Below, one piece after another: positions 1-9,340 of a stretch of 64,000 nt of DNA. Source of the stretch: Bacteroidota bacterium (GTDB taxonomy: Bacteria > Bacteroidota > Bacteroidia > Chitinophagales > Saprospiraceae); assembly GCA_029557915.1 (NCBI GenBank), contig JAKQHS010000004.1, forward strand, positions 33,920-97,919. The letters run 5' to 3'. A model generated the notes under the pieces. The model did not search any database, was not told the DNA's origin, and worked only from the letters and a program-made list of their open reading frames with translations. Position 1 is the stretch's first letter. Every line of letters starts with the position of its first letter. A program made the translations under genes and the position numbers.

Positions 1-93
1 CAAACCGGGGTTTGTAACCTCCTTCCCCGCATCCCGGCAATGAAAAGTGCCCAGGATCATCAGCCCCGGTTTGAGACCGGAGTAAAAAGGGAT

Positions 94-957
94 TCAGGGT
101 TCATGCCGGTCAATATACCAGGTGCGCAGGGATTGATATTCTTCCCGGATCTTTTTTATTTGATCGGTATGCTCGTGCAGATTGACCCTGCCTTCAAAGG
201 CTTGCCGGCATACCTGTTCCAGATTAAGCACTTCCTCCGTCCATCCGGACCAGGCCGGACCGGCGGAGAGTTTTTTTTCATAAACTTGGTTAAAAGCATT
301 TACCAGATAGTGCCGGCTGCGGTTTTCCAGGATGGTCCCATCCGGACCCAGGGCGAAAACCGCAATGGGGACCAGCATATCCCTCGAAGGCAGAATATCA
401 TGGTTGATCCGTTGCCCAAATCCAGCCCTGGCTTTGATCCAGGCCTCCAGGCCGACCAGGCCGAGGGTAGGGTCAGCGGGTTCCCATGCCTTCAGATTTT
501 CATCGAAATATTCGATCCATACATGATCGTTATGTCTTAAACCAAATACGGACATCCGGAATCCGTTTTCTTTGATTTTTTTTTCTGCACTCTCCTGCCT
601 TTGGGTTGATTCAGGCTGGATATTGATTTCAGAAACCCTCCTGTTTTGGATTCCCGCTTCCGTCAGCAGGGCGCTCACTACCCTTGCCTGTTCATTGCAG
701 TTGCCGCCCCGCCGGCAGATGATCTCCTTGACGGTGCGGCGTTTATAATCCGTATAGGTCCATGCAAACCGGGTATTGGTCCAGCTCACGACCGCGGACA
801 CCCTGGCGTAGGTGGTTGCCGTGGAATCGGGAAGAATGTGCCTGGCCAGTTTTCCAATGTCCAGCCTGGCCGTGTCCTCCGGGATCTCAAAATCCTGTCC
901 CTTGGAAAACACCGGCTTGAACAGGAAAAAGAGGGCAAGGAATAAAAACGATTTCAT
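94..957 (-). CDS. secreted transglutaminase-like domain protein
   Basis: Protein of about 287 residues. The start is set at the ATG at 957-955 because it opens a clean signal peptide (MKSFLFLALFFLFKPVFS); the frame runs eight codons further upstream without adding one. The core shows the Cys-His-Asp layout of the transglutaminase/papain-like fold: Cys in RRGGNCNEQARVV, His in NDHVWIEYFD and Asp in EPADPTLG. Bacterial members are usually proteases, amidases or isopeptidases rather than cross-linking enzymes; the substrate here cannot be told. It is divergent from the acyltransferase-like gene at 1069. Family assignment is fairly sure, function is not. Confidence 0.75.
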   Translation of the reverse strand: MKSFLFLALFFLFKPVFSKGQDFEIPEDTARLDIGKLARHILPDSTATTYARVSAVVSWTNTRFAWTYTDYKRRTVKEIICRRGGNCNEQARVVSALLTEAGIQNRRVSEINIQPESTQRQESAEKKIKENGFRMSVFGLRHNDHVWIEYFDENLKAWEPADPTLGLVGLEAWIKARAGFGQRINHDILPSRDMLVPIAVFALGPDGTILENRSRHYLVNAFNQVYEKKLSAGPAWSGWTEEVLNLEQVCRQAFEGRVNLHEHTDQIKKIREEYQSLRTWYIDRHEP

Positions 958-1068
958 GATTTGATCTGTTCCGGTTAACAAAGACCTTTTGTTCCGGGAA
1001 AGGTTGCTTCATGGAAAAACCGGGAGAGTATTGGCTTATGAATTATTCCTAATTCGTAAATTCCACCC

Positions 1069-2178
1069 ATGAATATCCATTCCCGCAACCTGGCACTCGA
1101 TGTATTCCGGGGACTGACCGTTTGTTTTATGATCATCGTCAATACCCCGGGCACCTGGGAATATACCTATGCCCCCCTGCAACACGCATCCTGGCATGGA
1201 TTTACCCCCACCGACCTGGTCTTCCCTTCCTTTTTATTCGCAGTGGGCAGTTCGCTTTATTTCAGCCGGCGGTCCTGGGAGCATGCCGCACCGGCTGCGG
1301 TATACCGGCGGATCCTCAAAAGAACCTTTATCATCTTCCTGCTGGGATTCCTGATGTACTGGTTTCCCTTCGTCCGGCGGGCCGAAGGGGGTTTGGAGTT
1401 CAGTCCTTTCAGCGACACGCGCATCCTGGGAGTGCTCCAGAGAATCGCTTTGTGTTATGGGGTGGCCGCCCTGATGGTTTTCAAGCTGGACTGGAAAAAA
1501 ATCGTAGGGATCAGCCTGGGCCTTTTGCTGGCTTATTGGGGTCTGATGGCCTGGGGAGGGGACTATACCATGCTGGGCAACCTGGGTCAGAAGATTGACC
1601 TGGCCATCCTGGGGGAGAAACATATGTATCACGGGGAGGGAGTAGCCTTTGAGCCAGAAGGGATCCTGAGTACGCTGCCTTCCCTGGTCAACGTCCTTTT
1701 TGGTTTCCTGGTTACCGTCTACCTGGAAGAGATTGGCCGCAAGCCCTCCCAGCTGGTGCGCCTGTTTGCCGCGGGAGTGGTGTTGATCCTGGTTTCCATC
1801 GCCTGGCACCAGGTTTTTCCGATCAACAAAAAACTGTGGACCAGTTCTTTTGTATTGCAAACGGTCGGCTGGGACATGATCCTTCTGAGCCTCTTGGTCT
1901 ATGCGGTGGATAAGATCGCATGGAAAGGATGGACCCGTTTTTTCCTGGTACCGGGGCGGAATCCGCTGGCCGTTTACCTATTCTCCGAATTGCTGGCTAT
2001 CCTGCTCTGGTTTTTTCAGACGGGATCTGGAAAAAGTTTTTATTCTTCCATTTATGAGTCGGTATTCCAGCCTCTAGGCAATTATTCCGGGTCCTTTTTA
2101 TTTGCCATCAGTTTTATGTTGGTTTGTTGGTTATTCGGTTATTACCTGGACAGAAAGGGCATCTACCTCAAGGCCTGA
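1069..2178 (+). CDS. NagX-like membrane acyltransferase (heparan-alpha-glucosaminide N-acetyltransferase family, DUF5009)
   Basis: Multi-pass inner-membrane protein of 369 residues with about ten hydrophobic segments. The N-terminus has the family signature LALDVFRGLTVCFMIIVN followed by PLQHASWHGFTPTDLVFP, which holds the conserved His and the loop typical of COG4299/NagX proteins. Relatives of the lysosomal HGSNAT enzyme move an acetyl group across the membrane to a glucosamine-type sugar; bacterial members are linked to amino-sugar use or envelope glycan acetylation. The C-terminus (YYLDRKGIYLKA) is the usual family end, so the gene looks complete. No sugar-pathway gene is adjacent, so the substrate is inferred from the family only. 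Confidence 0.85.
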   Translation: MNIHSRNLALDVFRGLTVCFMIIVNTPGTWEYTYAPLQHASWHGFTPTDLVFPSFLFAVGSSLYFSRRSWEHAAPAAVYRRILKRTFIIFLLGFLMYWFPFVRRAEGGLEFSPFSDTRILGVLQRIALCYGVAALMVFKLDWKKIVGISLGLLLAYWGLMAWGGDYTMLGNLGQKIDLAILGEKHMYHGEGVAFEPEGILSTLPSLVNVLFGFLVTVYLEEIGRKPSQLVRLFAAGVVLILVSIAWHQVFPINKKLWTSSFVLQTVGWDMILLSLLVYAVDKIAWKGWTRFFLVPGRNPLAVYLFSELLAILLWFFQTGSGKSFYSSIYESVFQPLGNYSGSFLFAISFMLVCWLFGYYLDRKGIYLKA

Positions 2179-2409
2179 GAACTTGGAAACCGGGCCTTCG
2201 TCAACATATCCATTTTTATTTAATGTATTTAAGGACAAGGATGAATTGTTTACAGGGAGTGCGGCGATGGATTCCCATTTTATTGGAAATGGGTTTGTTT
2301 TATCTGCCCTTTTGAATTAAATTGAAGGCAGTAACTGGGTTTCAATTCCAACAGGATTTGAGGCGATCCAGCTCGACATTTTAAGGAAATCAATAAAACG
2401 TATTGTATT

Positions 2410-4542
2410 ATGAACTTCGAGACAAAAGACTTGCGCAACGTGGTCTTGCTTGGCCATGCGCACTCCGGAAAAACGACCATGATTGAGTGTATGCTGTATG
2501 AGGCGCATGGCATTACCCGCAGGGGAAATGTGGAGGAAGGGAATACCGTATCCGACTATAATCCGCTCGAACAGGAACGGAAAAGCAGCTTGTTCAGTTC
2601 ACTGGAACATACGATCTGGAAAGGATCAAAAATCAACATCATCGATACGCCGGGCTCGGATGATTTTATCGGTGAAGTCATCTCCGCCCTCAAGGTGGCC
2701 GATACAGCGATGATGGTACTCAATGCGGCCCATGGCGTGGAAGTGGGTACCGAACTCATGTGGGAATACGTCGAAAAATTTAACACCCCCTCCCTCTTTG
2801 TCATCAACCAACTGGATCACGAGAAAGCGGATTTTGACAACACCCTGGAACAGGCCGTCTCCCGCTTTGGTAAAAAGGTAGTCCCCATCCAATACCCGCT
2901 CAACCAGGGCGCCGGATTTCATTCCATCGTGGACGCCCTGCGCATGGTCGTCTATGAATTCCCTCCCGACGGGGGCAAACCCATAAAAAAAGATATCCCG
3001 GAATCGGAAAAAGAGAAGGCGCTGGAATTGCATAATAAACTGGTGGAGGCCGCTGCGGAAAACGAGGAGGAACTGATGACCCGGTTTTTTGAACAGGGTA
3101 CCCTGAGCGAAGAAGACCTGGCCTATGGCCTGCGGATGGCCATTGCACATCAAAGCCTCTTCCCCGTGTTCTGCGCCTCAGCCAGGAACAATATGGGCAC
3201 CGGAAGGATCATGGGATTTGTCCACGATATCTGCCCTTCTCCTGCCGACCGTCCCGCCGCACCGCTGGAAGGCGGAGGCAACCTGCCCTGCAACAGCGAG
3301 GACCAGACCACCATCTTCATCTATAAGACCATCACCGAACCCAAAGTGGGCAATGTCTCTTATTTTAAGGTTTATGCCGGCAAGCTGAAAACCGGCGATG
3401 AACTCGTCAATGCAAGCAACCGCAACTCCGAACGGTTTGGCCAGTTGTACATTGCCAACGGCAAAAACCGGGAGTCGGTCGATACGCTTTATGCCGGGGA
3501 TATCGGAGTGGTGGTCAAACTCAAGGATTCCCATACCAATAATACCCTGAACGTTAAAGGCCTGGACCGGAAAATCGAACCCATCCATTTTCCGGAACCC
3601 CGCATCCGGGTGGCGGTGGTGCCCCCATCCAAAAACGATGTGGAAAAACTGGCCAAGGCCCTACACATCATCCAGGAGGAAGATCCCACCGTGATCGTGG
3701 AACAGTCCGCCGAACTTAAACAAATGTTGCTGTACGGCCAGGGACAATTGCACCTGGATATGGTCAGGCAGCGGGTGGAGAAGGGGCAGGACATCCGCAT
3801 GGATTTTGTCAAACCCAGGATCCCATACCGGGAAACCATCACCCGGGTGGCCAACGGCGATTACCGCCATAAAAAACAATCCGGAGGGGCCGGACAGTTT
3901 GCGGAAGTGCATATGCGCATCGAACCCTATTATGAAGGCATGCCCGATCCTTCCGACCTCACGGTCCGCAACCGGGAGGAGGACATTATGCCCTGGGGCG
4001 GCAAACTGGTATTTTACTGGTGTATCGTCGGCGGGTCCATCGACGCAAAGTTTTCCAATGCCATTAAAAAGGGAGTGTTGAATAAAATGTCGGAAGGCCC
4101 GCTCACCGGCAGCCGGTGCAGGGATATCCGGGTTTGTATCTACGACGGTAAAATGCACCCCGTGGACAGCAACGACATGGCTTTCCAGATTGCCGGGACC
4201 ATGGCCTTCAAAAACAATTTTCAGAATGCGGGACCGCAGTTGCTGGAACCCATCTATGATCTGGAAATCCTGTGTTCCGATACCTCGATGGGGGATATCA
4301 TGGGTGACCTTCAGACGCGACGCGCCATCATCATGGGTATGGACCGCGACGGCCACTATCAGAAAATAAAAGCCCGGGTGCCCCTGGCTGAGATTGATAA
4401 CTATGGCTCGACCCTGAGATCGCTCACCCAGGGCAGGGCCAAGTTTTCATTAAAATTTGCGGAATACGGACCGGTCCCTGCAGAACTTCAGCGTAAACTG
4501 ACCGAGGAATACGCCCGGGAATACGAGGAAGAACATGCCTGA
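2410..4542 (+). CDS. elongation factor G paralog (EF-G-like, altered GTPase centre)
   Basis: Protein of 710 residues with the full EF-G domain order (G domain, domain II, III, IV, V), so not truncated. The GTPase motifs differ from canonical EF-G. G1 is GHAHSGKTT (15-23), with the P-loop Gly-Lys-Thr kept. G3 is DTPGSDDF (79-86), where Ser83 replaces the catalytic His of DTPGHVDF. G4 is NQLD (133-136) instead of NKxD. Domain IV is well preserved (SGGAGQFAEVHMRIEP), as expected if it still enters the ribosomal A site. Related EF-G2 proteins are known as second copies; the Bacteroides thetaiotaomicron EF-G2 has, as I recall, been reported to work in translocation without detectable GTPase activity. 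The canonical fusA is presumably elsewhere. Start is the ATG at 2410; no Shine-Dalgarno is visible. Confidence 0.9.
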   Translation: MNFETKDLRNVVLLGHAHSGKTTMIECMLYEAHGITRRGNVEEGNTVSDYNPLEQERKSSLFSSLEHTIWKGSKINIIDTPGSDDFIGEVISALKVADTAMMVLNAAHGVEVGTELMWEYVEKFNTPSLFVINQLDHEKADFDNTLEQAVSRFGKKVVPIQYPLNQGAGFHSIVDALRMVVYEFPPDGGKPIKKDIPESEKEKALELHNKLVEAAAENEEELMTRFFEQGTLSEEDLAYGLRMAIAHQSLFPVFCASARNNMGTGRIMGFVHDICPSPADRPAAPLEGGGNLPCNSEDQTTIFIYKTITEPKVGNVSYFKVYAGKLKTGDELVNASNRNSERFGQLYIANGKNRESVDTLYAGDIGVVVKLKDSHTNNTLNVKGLDRKIEPIHFPEPRIRVAVVPPSKNDVEKLAKALHIIQEEDPTVIVEQSAELKQMLLYGQGQLHLDMVRQRVEKGQDIRMDFVKPRIPYRETITRVANGDYRHKKQSGGAGQFAEVHMRIEPYYEGMPDPSDLTVRNREEDIMPWGGKLVFYWCIVGGSIDAKFSNAIKKGVLNKMSEGPLTGSRCRDIRVCIYDGKMHPVDSNDMAFQIAGTMAFKNNFQNAGPQLLEPIYDLEILCSDTSMGDIMGDLQTRRAIIMGMDRDGHYQKIKARVPLAEIDNYGSTLRSLTQGRAKFSLKFAEYGPVPAELQRKLTEEYAREYEEEHA

Positions 4543-4583
4543 AAGCATGAGGGTAAACAAGGACTGTAACCGGGAATCCGGGA

Positions 4584-5405
4584 TCAGTACTTCGTAAAAA
4601 CTTCTATGGAGTTGGCGTAATAGTTGACCACAAACATTTCCCTGCCCCGGACAAAAACATCCGAAGGCTGGTCAAAGGGTTCGGTCAGGCTTTGTTTCAA
4701 TTTGCCTTTCTGGTCATAGATCAGCACGCGGTTGCCGGTATAATCGGTGACGATGATTTCATCCGGGGTCACAAACAGTCCGGAGGCGGTTTTGATCTGG
4801 TCTTCTTCTCCGACAGCCAGTAGGTATTTGCCGTTTTCATCAAAGACCTGCACCCGGTTATTCCGGGAATCGCAGACGTAGATTTTGTTGTTGGCCAGCT
4901 GGATATCCGTCGGACCATTGAATTCGCCTTCGCCGATTCCCGGCCTTCCAAAGCTCAGGATCTGCCCCCCCTTGTTATAATAGACCTTGTTTTTATAATA
5001 GTCCGTGATGACCAGGGAATTACCGGCGCCGCTCACTCCATAGGGCGTATCCAGGTATTCGTTGGTGGGGATGGTGTGGATGCTGTTTTGGTTGACGACC
5101 CGGGTGGCCACGTGGGCGGAGCTTTCGGCGACCAACAATTCCCCAGGATTGAGGATGTTGATATACTTGGGTTTGCGGATGTTCTTGATGGCTTCGATCA
5201 GGCCCCCGTCATAATTAAATTTATGTATTTCCGTTCTGGCCCCGCTGGATACAAAGAGGTTGGAAGGATCGCCGGATATGCTCACCGGGTTGATGTTGGA
5301 TACCGGGTAGGTCCGGGTATGGTGCCAGCTTTTTTGATCATTCGGCCCGGTCTGGCAGGAAACCGCGAGCAGGAAGATGAAAATGAAAATTCCGGGGCGC
5401 ATCAT
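4584..5405 (-). CDS. NHL-repeat beta-propeller lipoprotein
   Basis: Predicted lipoprotein of 273 residues. The N-terminus MMRPGIFIFIFLLAVSC ends in a lipobox, with Cys as the likely lipidated residue. The body consists of about six short repeats of the NHL/6-bladed propeller type, visible as recurring patterns such as GPTDIQLANNKIYVCDSRNN, NRVQVFDENGKYLLAVG and NRVLIYDQKGKLKQSL. Such propellers usually bind proteins or ligands; some are lyases or sensors. No catalytic residues could be recognised. It converges on the EF-G paralog, 41 bases away, and is not in an evident operon. Function unknown. Confidence 0.75.
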   Translation of the reverse strand: MMRPGIFIFIFLLAVSCQTGPNDQKSWHHTRTYPVSNINPVSISGDPSNLFVSSGARTEIHKFNYDGGLIEAIKNIRKPKYINILNPGELLVAESSAHVATRVVNQNSIHTIPTNEYLDTPYGVSGAGNSLVITDYYKNKVYYNKGGQILSFGRPGIGEGEFNGPTDIQLANNKIYVCDSRNNRVQVFDENGKYLLAVGEEDQIKTASGLFVTPDEIIVTDYTGNRVLIYDQKGKLKQSLTEPFDQPSDVFVRGREMFVVNYYANSIEVFTKY

Positions 5406-5768
5406 GGTTTAAGCGGACAAATGTAATTATCCCTTTAGGAATACCGTAATCGGTTAACCTATTCTTAACGCCCGCTTTTAGGCAGCCTCCCCCAAAACCG
5501 AAGGAGGGGGGATCCTCCTATAACAAGGACCGAAATCGTTAAATTCCGCCGATTCCCTGCTCCCGGGCCGAAGATTAAAACAACAGGGGGTACAGGAGGT
5601 AAGTTTTTAATTTTCAAAATCTTACCGGAACGATTCCGGGCCATGGGAGGTACAATTCTGTAATATTAATTAATACAGACTTTAATCGCCATTAACAAGT
5701 TATTTGCCAATAGATATTGTGATACCAAGTACTTTTGTGTCAGAAATCAAATTTAAATTTTTACTCCT
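5406..5768. other. 363-base intergenic region
   Basis: No ORF with coding character on either strand. The right end carries the promoter listed at 5730-5737. The left part contains C-rich and G-rich runs around 5488-5515 that do not form a convincing hairpin. Nothing else was recognised. Confidence 0.5.
5730..5737 (+). promoter_or_regulatory. TACTTTTG -7 box
   Basis: Exact match to the Bacteroidetes -7 consensus TAnnTTTG, 31 bases before the ATG at 5769. A TTTG lies upstream at 5703-5706, a rather long spacing of 23, so the -33 assignment is weak. Confidence 0.5.
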
Positions 5769-6080
5769 ATGGCAATTTCAAAAAAATATCTGAAATCAAA
5801 GAACATCTGCAAGGTGACCTTCAAAGTGGAAGCGGAGAAAGTGCTTAAAGCAAAAAAGGTCGAACTCCTGGGCAGTTTTAATGACTGGAAATCATCCAAA
5901 GAAGCGGTCATGAAAAAACTGAAAGACGGTTCTTTTACCAAAACCCTTGACCTGAGCTCTCCCCAGGAATATCAATTCAAATACGTCATTGACGGCAAGG
6001 TATGGGAAGTGGAACCGCATGCTGACCGTCTTGAATACAACGGATATGGCGCCGATCAAAACAGCGTGATCGTACTGTAA
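5769..6080 (+). CDS. small protein with glycogen-recognition (CBM48/isoamylase early-set) domain
   Basis: A 103-residue protein that is almost entirely one immunoglobulin-like starch/glycogen-binding domain of the AMPK-beta/isoamylase early-set type. Diagnostic segments are VELLGSFNDWKSS, near residues 36-48, and FKYVIDGKVWEVEPHAD, near 74-90, with the conserved Trp residues that stack on glucan. There is no catalytic domain and no signal peptide, so it is a cytoplasmic stand-alone domain, possibly tethering a partner to glycogen or acting in regulation. It has its own promoter and is followed directly by a strong terminator, so it is a single-gene transcript. Confidence 0.85.
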   Translation: MAISKKYLKSKNICKVTFKVEAEKVLKAKKVELLGSFNDWKSSKEAVMKKLKDGSFTKTLDLSSPQEYQFKYVIDGKVWEVEPHADRLEYNGYGADQNSVIVL

Positions 6081-6113
6081 GAACATTTAAGGTTTTTTTA
6101 TTCATATTCATTT

Positions 6114-6146
6114 GCCCCGCAGGCCTACCTGCGGGGCTTTTTTTTT
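6114..6146 (+). terminator. intrinsic terminator after the glycogen-binding gene
   Basis: Perfect 10-bp stem GCCCCGCAGG (6114-6123) and CCTGCGGGGC (6128-6137) with a 4-base loop, followed by nine T residues. It sits 34 bases after the stop codon at 6078-6080. Confidence 0.93.
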
Positions 6147-6149
6147 ATA

Positions 6150-6329
6150 GGATTAGTAGGATTAGTAGGATTAGTAGGATTAGTAGGATTAGGAGGATTA
6201 ATAGGATTAGTAGGATTAGTAGGATTAGTAGGATTGGTAGGATTGGTAGGATTGGTAGGATTGGTAGGATTGGCAGGATTAGTAGGATTGGTAGGATTAG
6301 TAGGATTAGTAGGATTGGTAGGAATGGTA
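6150..6329. repeat. 9-bp minisatellite, 20 units
   Basis: Twenty contiguous 9-base units of GGATTAGTA or GGATTGGTA, with few variants (GGATTAGGA at 6186, GGATTAATA at 6195, GGATTGGCA at 6267, GGAATGGTA at 6321). The array lies exactly between two terminators of convergent genes. On the minus strand one frame reads repeated Pro-Thr-Asn, but that frame begins in a terminator and ends in another. Confidence 0.95.
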
Positions 6330-6383
6330 GGAAATTCGGGAAGAGGCTTAAGGGCCTTGAAAATTGAGCGCACCAAGGGAAAT

Positions 6384-6419
6384 AAAAAAACCGGTTGAAG
6401 GAAGTCAACCGGTTTTTTC
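6384..6419. terminator. bidirectional terminator downstream of hppA
   Basis: Stem AACCGGTTGA (6389-6398) and TCAACCGGTT (6405-6414) with a 6-base loop. A run of A precedes it and a run of T follows, so a U-tract is made on either strand. It lies 20 bases past the hppA stop and most likely ends that transcript. Confidence 0.88.
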
Positions 6420-6439
6420 AATAAATGATTCTTCTATGA

Positions 6440-8602
6440 CTATAAGTATGGAGCGATCACCAGGGCGATCACCGAAATCAGTTTTAATAAGATATTCAGG
6501 GAAGGGCCGGAAGTGTCTTTGAAGGGATCTCCGACCGTGTCCCCCACCACCGCTGCTTTGTGGGGGTCTGAACCTTTGTAATAGGTCTTTCCTTCGATCT
6601 CTACTCCGCCTTCGAACATTTTCTTCGCATTGTCCCAGGCGCCTCCGGCATTGGATTGGAAAATAGCCATCAATACTCCGGTCACGGTCACTCCGGCCAA
6701 AAGCCCTCCCAGCATTTCCTTGCCAAAACCGAATCCGATAAAAATTGGGGCAATGACGGCCAACAGGCCCGGGAGCAACATCTGTTTCACGGCGGCCTGG
6801 GTGGAAATGGCCACGCACTTGCCGTATTCGGCTTTGCCGTGCGCGGCCTCAAAAGTATGTTTATCGTCTTCGGACCATTCGCTCATTTCCTTGCCTTCGT
6901 TTTTACGCATGATGCCCAGCGCGGCTTTCAGGGCAGGAATTTCGTTGAATTGCCTGCGCACTTCCTGGATCATATCCATGGCCGCTTTACCCACTGCACC
7001 CATAGCCAGCGAAGAAAATAAGAAGGGCAGCATGGCGCCCAGCAATAATCCGGACATCACCATGGGATGAGAAATATCGATGGCATTGAGTTTTGCACTG
7101 CTCATATAGGCTGCAAACAGGGCCAGTGCGGTCAGAGCTGCGGAAGCAATGGCAAAACCCTTGCCTATGGCCGCGGTGGTATTTCCGACGGCGTCCAGGG
7201 TATCCGTGCGTTTACGGACTTCTTTGGGCAATTCACTCATTTCCGCAATACCACCGGCGTTGTCCGCGACCGGTCCGTAAGCATCCACCGCAAGCTGTAT
7301 CCCGGTATTCGAAAGCATACCAACAGCCGCAATGGCGATGCCATAGAGCCCGGCGAAATAATGAGAGCCAATGATGGCCGCAGCCAGAATCAGGGTTGGA
7401 ATGGCCGTGGACTGCATGCCCACGCCCAAACCGGCTATGATATTGGTAGCCGAACCCGTAAGGCTTTGTTTGACGATGGATTTCACAGGTTTGGTACCGG
7501 TGCCCGTATAATATTCAGTCACATAACCAATGGCGACTCCCGAAACCAATCCCAGGACCACGGCCCAGAATACGCCGAGGCTGGTATAAGTGATTCCGTT
7601 GAATTCCCAGCTTTCCGGCAACATCCAGCGGGTGATCACAAAAGTGAGGGCTAGCATAATCAGGCTGGAAAGGTTTACCCCGGTGTTCAACGCTTTCTGG
7701 GGATTGCCCCCTTCTTTGGTATTTACGAAGAAAGTGCCCAGGATGGAGGTCAGGATACCCACTGCGGAAAGCACCAGGGGAAGAAGGACCGCATTCAGGC
7801 CGTTAAAACTATTGGTATTTTCATATCCCGCGATCCCGATAAAAGTCGCGCCCAATACCATAGTGCCAATGATGGATCCGACATAGGATTCAAAGAGGTC
7901 GGCGCCCATGCCCGCGACGTCGCCCACATTATCCCCCACATTGTCAGCGATGGTGGCCGGATTGAGCGGATGGTCTTCTGGGATCCCCGCTTCCACCTTG
8001 CCCACCAGGTCTGCGCCTACATCGGCGGCTTTGGTGTATATGCCCCCGCCCACCCTCGCAAACAGGGCGATGGAGGAAGCACCGAAAGAAAAGCCGGTGA
8101 TCACCGTGATGATTTTATTGATATCCCAGCCCATGCTGCTGTATAGAAGAAAGAGTCCGCTGAGCCCGAGCACGCCAAGGCCCACCACACCCATGCCCAT
8201 CACGGACCCCCCGGCAAAAGCCACTTTTAATGCACCGGTAAGGCTGGTCCGGGCAGCGGCCGTGGTCCGTACATTGGATTTGGTAGCCACCCTCATGCCG
8301 ATATACCCTGCCAGAACGGAACAGCCGGCACCGATGATAAAGGACAAACCCACCAGGATGGAAGAACTTTCAGTGGTGGAACCTCCGAACGCCATCAGTG
8401 CGCCTACAGCAAGGACAAACCAAACCAGAACTTTATATTCCGCTTTGAGAAAAGCCATTGCACCTTCAGCAATCGCTTTGGCTATCGCTTGCATTTTTTC
8501 GGTGCCGGCATCCTGATTGGCCACCCAGTTGCTCTTGAGATAGGTATATAAAAGTCCAAGGATCCCAAGAACCGGGATCAGGAGCATAAGTGTTTGTGCC
8601 AT
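6440..8602 (-). CDS. hppA: K+-dependent membrane-bound pyrophosphatase (ion-pumping)
   Basis: Integral membrane pyrophosphatase of 720 residues with about 16 transmembrane helices. It couples PPi hydrolysis to export of H+ or Na+ across the inner membrane. Catalytic motifs are intact: [20 protein letters not shown] and [18 protein letters not shown] in the first half, and [17 protein letters not shown] near the C-terminus. The K+-dependence determinant reads [10 protein letters not shown], near residues 473-482, with Ala where K+-independent enzymes have Lys. K+-dependent members may pump Na+, H+ or both, and the ion cannot be fixed by eye. The gene stands alone, with a near-consensus TATTTTCG box on the minus strand at 8638-8645 and a hairpin terminator after the stop. 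Confidence 0.96.
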   Translation of the reverse strand: MAQTLMLLIPVLGILGLLYTYLKSNWVANQDAGTEKMQAIAKAIAEGAMAFLKAEYKVLVWFVLAVGALMAFGGSTTESSSILVGLSFIIGAGCSVLAGYIGMRVATKSNVRTTAAARTSLTGALKVAFAGGSVMGMGVVGLGVLGLSGLFLLYSSMGWDINKIITVITGFSFGASSIALFARVGGGIYTKAADVGADLVGKVEAGIPEDHPLNPATIADNVGDNVGDVAGMGADLFESYVGSIIGTMVLGATFIGIAGYENTNSFNGLNAVLLPLVLSAVGILTSILGTFFVNTKEGGNPQKALNTGVNLSSLIMLALTFVITRWMLPESWEFNGITYTSLGVFWAVVLGLVSGVAIGYVTEYYTGTGTKPVKSIVKQSLTGSATNIIAGLGVGMQSTAIPTLILAAAIIGSHYFAGLYGIAIAAVGMLSNTGIQLAVDAYGPVADNAGGIAEMSELPKEVRKRTDTLDAVGNTTAAIGKGFAIASAALTALALFAAYMSSAKLNAIDISHPMVMSGLLLGAMLPFLFSSLAMGAVGKAAMDMIQEVRRQFNEIPALKAALGIMRKNEGKEMSEWSEDDKHTFEAAHGKAEYGKCVAISTQAAVKQMLLPGLLAVIAPIFIGFGFGKEMLGGLLAGVTVTGVLMAIFQSNAGGAWDNAKKMFEGGVEIEGKTYYKGSDPHKAAVVGDTVGDPFKDTSGPSLNILLKLISVIALVIAPYL

Positions 8603-8679
8603 AAACGATTAATTTCTAATGGTTTAAAATAAAGGTGCGAAAATAGAAGGAATTGGCTGTATAACAAAATCGGAAAGGC

Positions 8680-9258
8680 TTATTTCATCCACCGGATTTT
8701 CTCCGCGACCGGCTTCCTGGTAGCCGGTAAGACCGTCCCCGGTTTGAGATGACCCATGTAAAACAACCCCAGGCATTTTTCTCCCTCGGCCAATTCGAGA
8801 ATGGGGCCCAGGCGGGTGATAAATCCCGGTGAAGCCCAATAACCCCCCAGGCCCAGGGCGGAGCAGGACAGCCAAAGGTTTTGAACCGAACAGGCTACGG
8901 CAGCGATTTCCTCCCACTCCGGCAGCGACTGGGCAGGATCGCGTTGCATGCAGAGCGCGATCACAGCACCCGAGGCCAGGGGTTTGTCGGCCATATCCCG
9001 CAGCTTCACTTCCGAATACAGGTCTGCGGGGGTTTGCCGGGTGTAATCTTCGGCGATAAAATCGGAAAGGCGCTGCCGCGATTCAGCGGAATGAAAGACC
9101 CGGAACCGCCAGGGTTCGGTCCGCTTATGGGTCGGGGCCCAATTGGCATTTTCCAGCATGATTTCGATCCAGGAAGGATCGATAGGGAGGTCGCTGTAAA
9201 ATTTCGGGGTATATGCCCTCCGGCTTTGGATCAGCCGGGAGATGTCATTGATTTGCAT
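8680..9258 (-). CDS. nitroreductase-family FMN oxidoreductase
   Basis: Cytoplasmic flavoprotein of 192 residues. The ATG at 9258-9256 is chosen because MQINDISRLIQSRRAYTPKF is the usual family N-terminus and because a promoter box lies at 9294-9301; the longer frame would start upstream of that box. Family marks are the SRR FMN-phosphate segment, WAPTHKRTEPWRF near residues 42-54, and the C-terminal ALGLGGYWASPG and LFYMGHLKP segments. It resembles the YdjA/TM1586 subgroup that reduces nitro or quinone substrates with NAD(P)H. It is divergent from the amidohydrolase gene, with two back-to-back promoter boxes between them. Confidence 0.88.
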   Translation of the reverse strand: MQINDISRLIQSRRAYTPKFYSDLPIDPSWIEIMLENANWAPTHKRTEPWRFRVFHSAESRQRLSDFIAEDYTRQTPADLYSEVKLRDMADKPLASGAVIALCMQRDPAQSLPEWEEIAAVACSVQNLWLSCSALGLGGYWASPGFITRLGPILELAEGEKCLGLFYMGHLKPGTVLPATRKPVAEKIRWMK

Positions 9259-9293
9259 GGTCGTCTGTCGTATTGAACATGGTTTAAAATGTG

Positions 9294-9301
9294 CAAAAGT
9301 A
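9294..9301 (-). promoter_or_regulatory. TACTTTTG -7 box for the nitroreductase gene
   Basis: Minus-strand exact TAnnTTTG match, 35 bases before the ATG at 9258. It supports the shorter start of that gene. Confidence 0.5.
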
Positions 9302-9328
9302 CTTCCGTAATCTTTGAGAATATAGCTA

Positions 9329-9336
9329 TATTTTTG
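9329..9336 (+). promoter_or_regulatory. TATTTTTG -7 box for the amidohydrolase gene
   Basis: Exact TAnnTTTG match ending only 4 bases before the ATG at 9341. If used, the mRNA has almost no leader. Confidence 0.5.
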
Positions 9337-9340
9337 TCCG

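Noticed and set aside
1..14. CAAACC GG GGTTTG hairpin at the window edge
   Set aside because: The loop of two bases and the cut at the window border leave nothing to support a terminator or REP call.
5488..5515. C-run and G-run as a terminator upstream of the glycogen-binding gene
   Set aside because: The runs CCTCCCCC and GGAGGGGGG do not pair as an inverted repeat and no T-tract follows.
6125..6421. Minus-strand frame coding a 98-residue Pro-Thr-Asn repeat protein
   Set aside because: It begins inside the hppA terminator, ends in another terminator and is almost wholly made of the 9-bp array. The open frame follows from the repeat length being a multiple of three.
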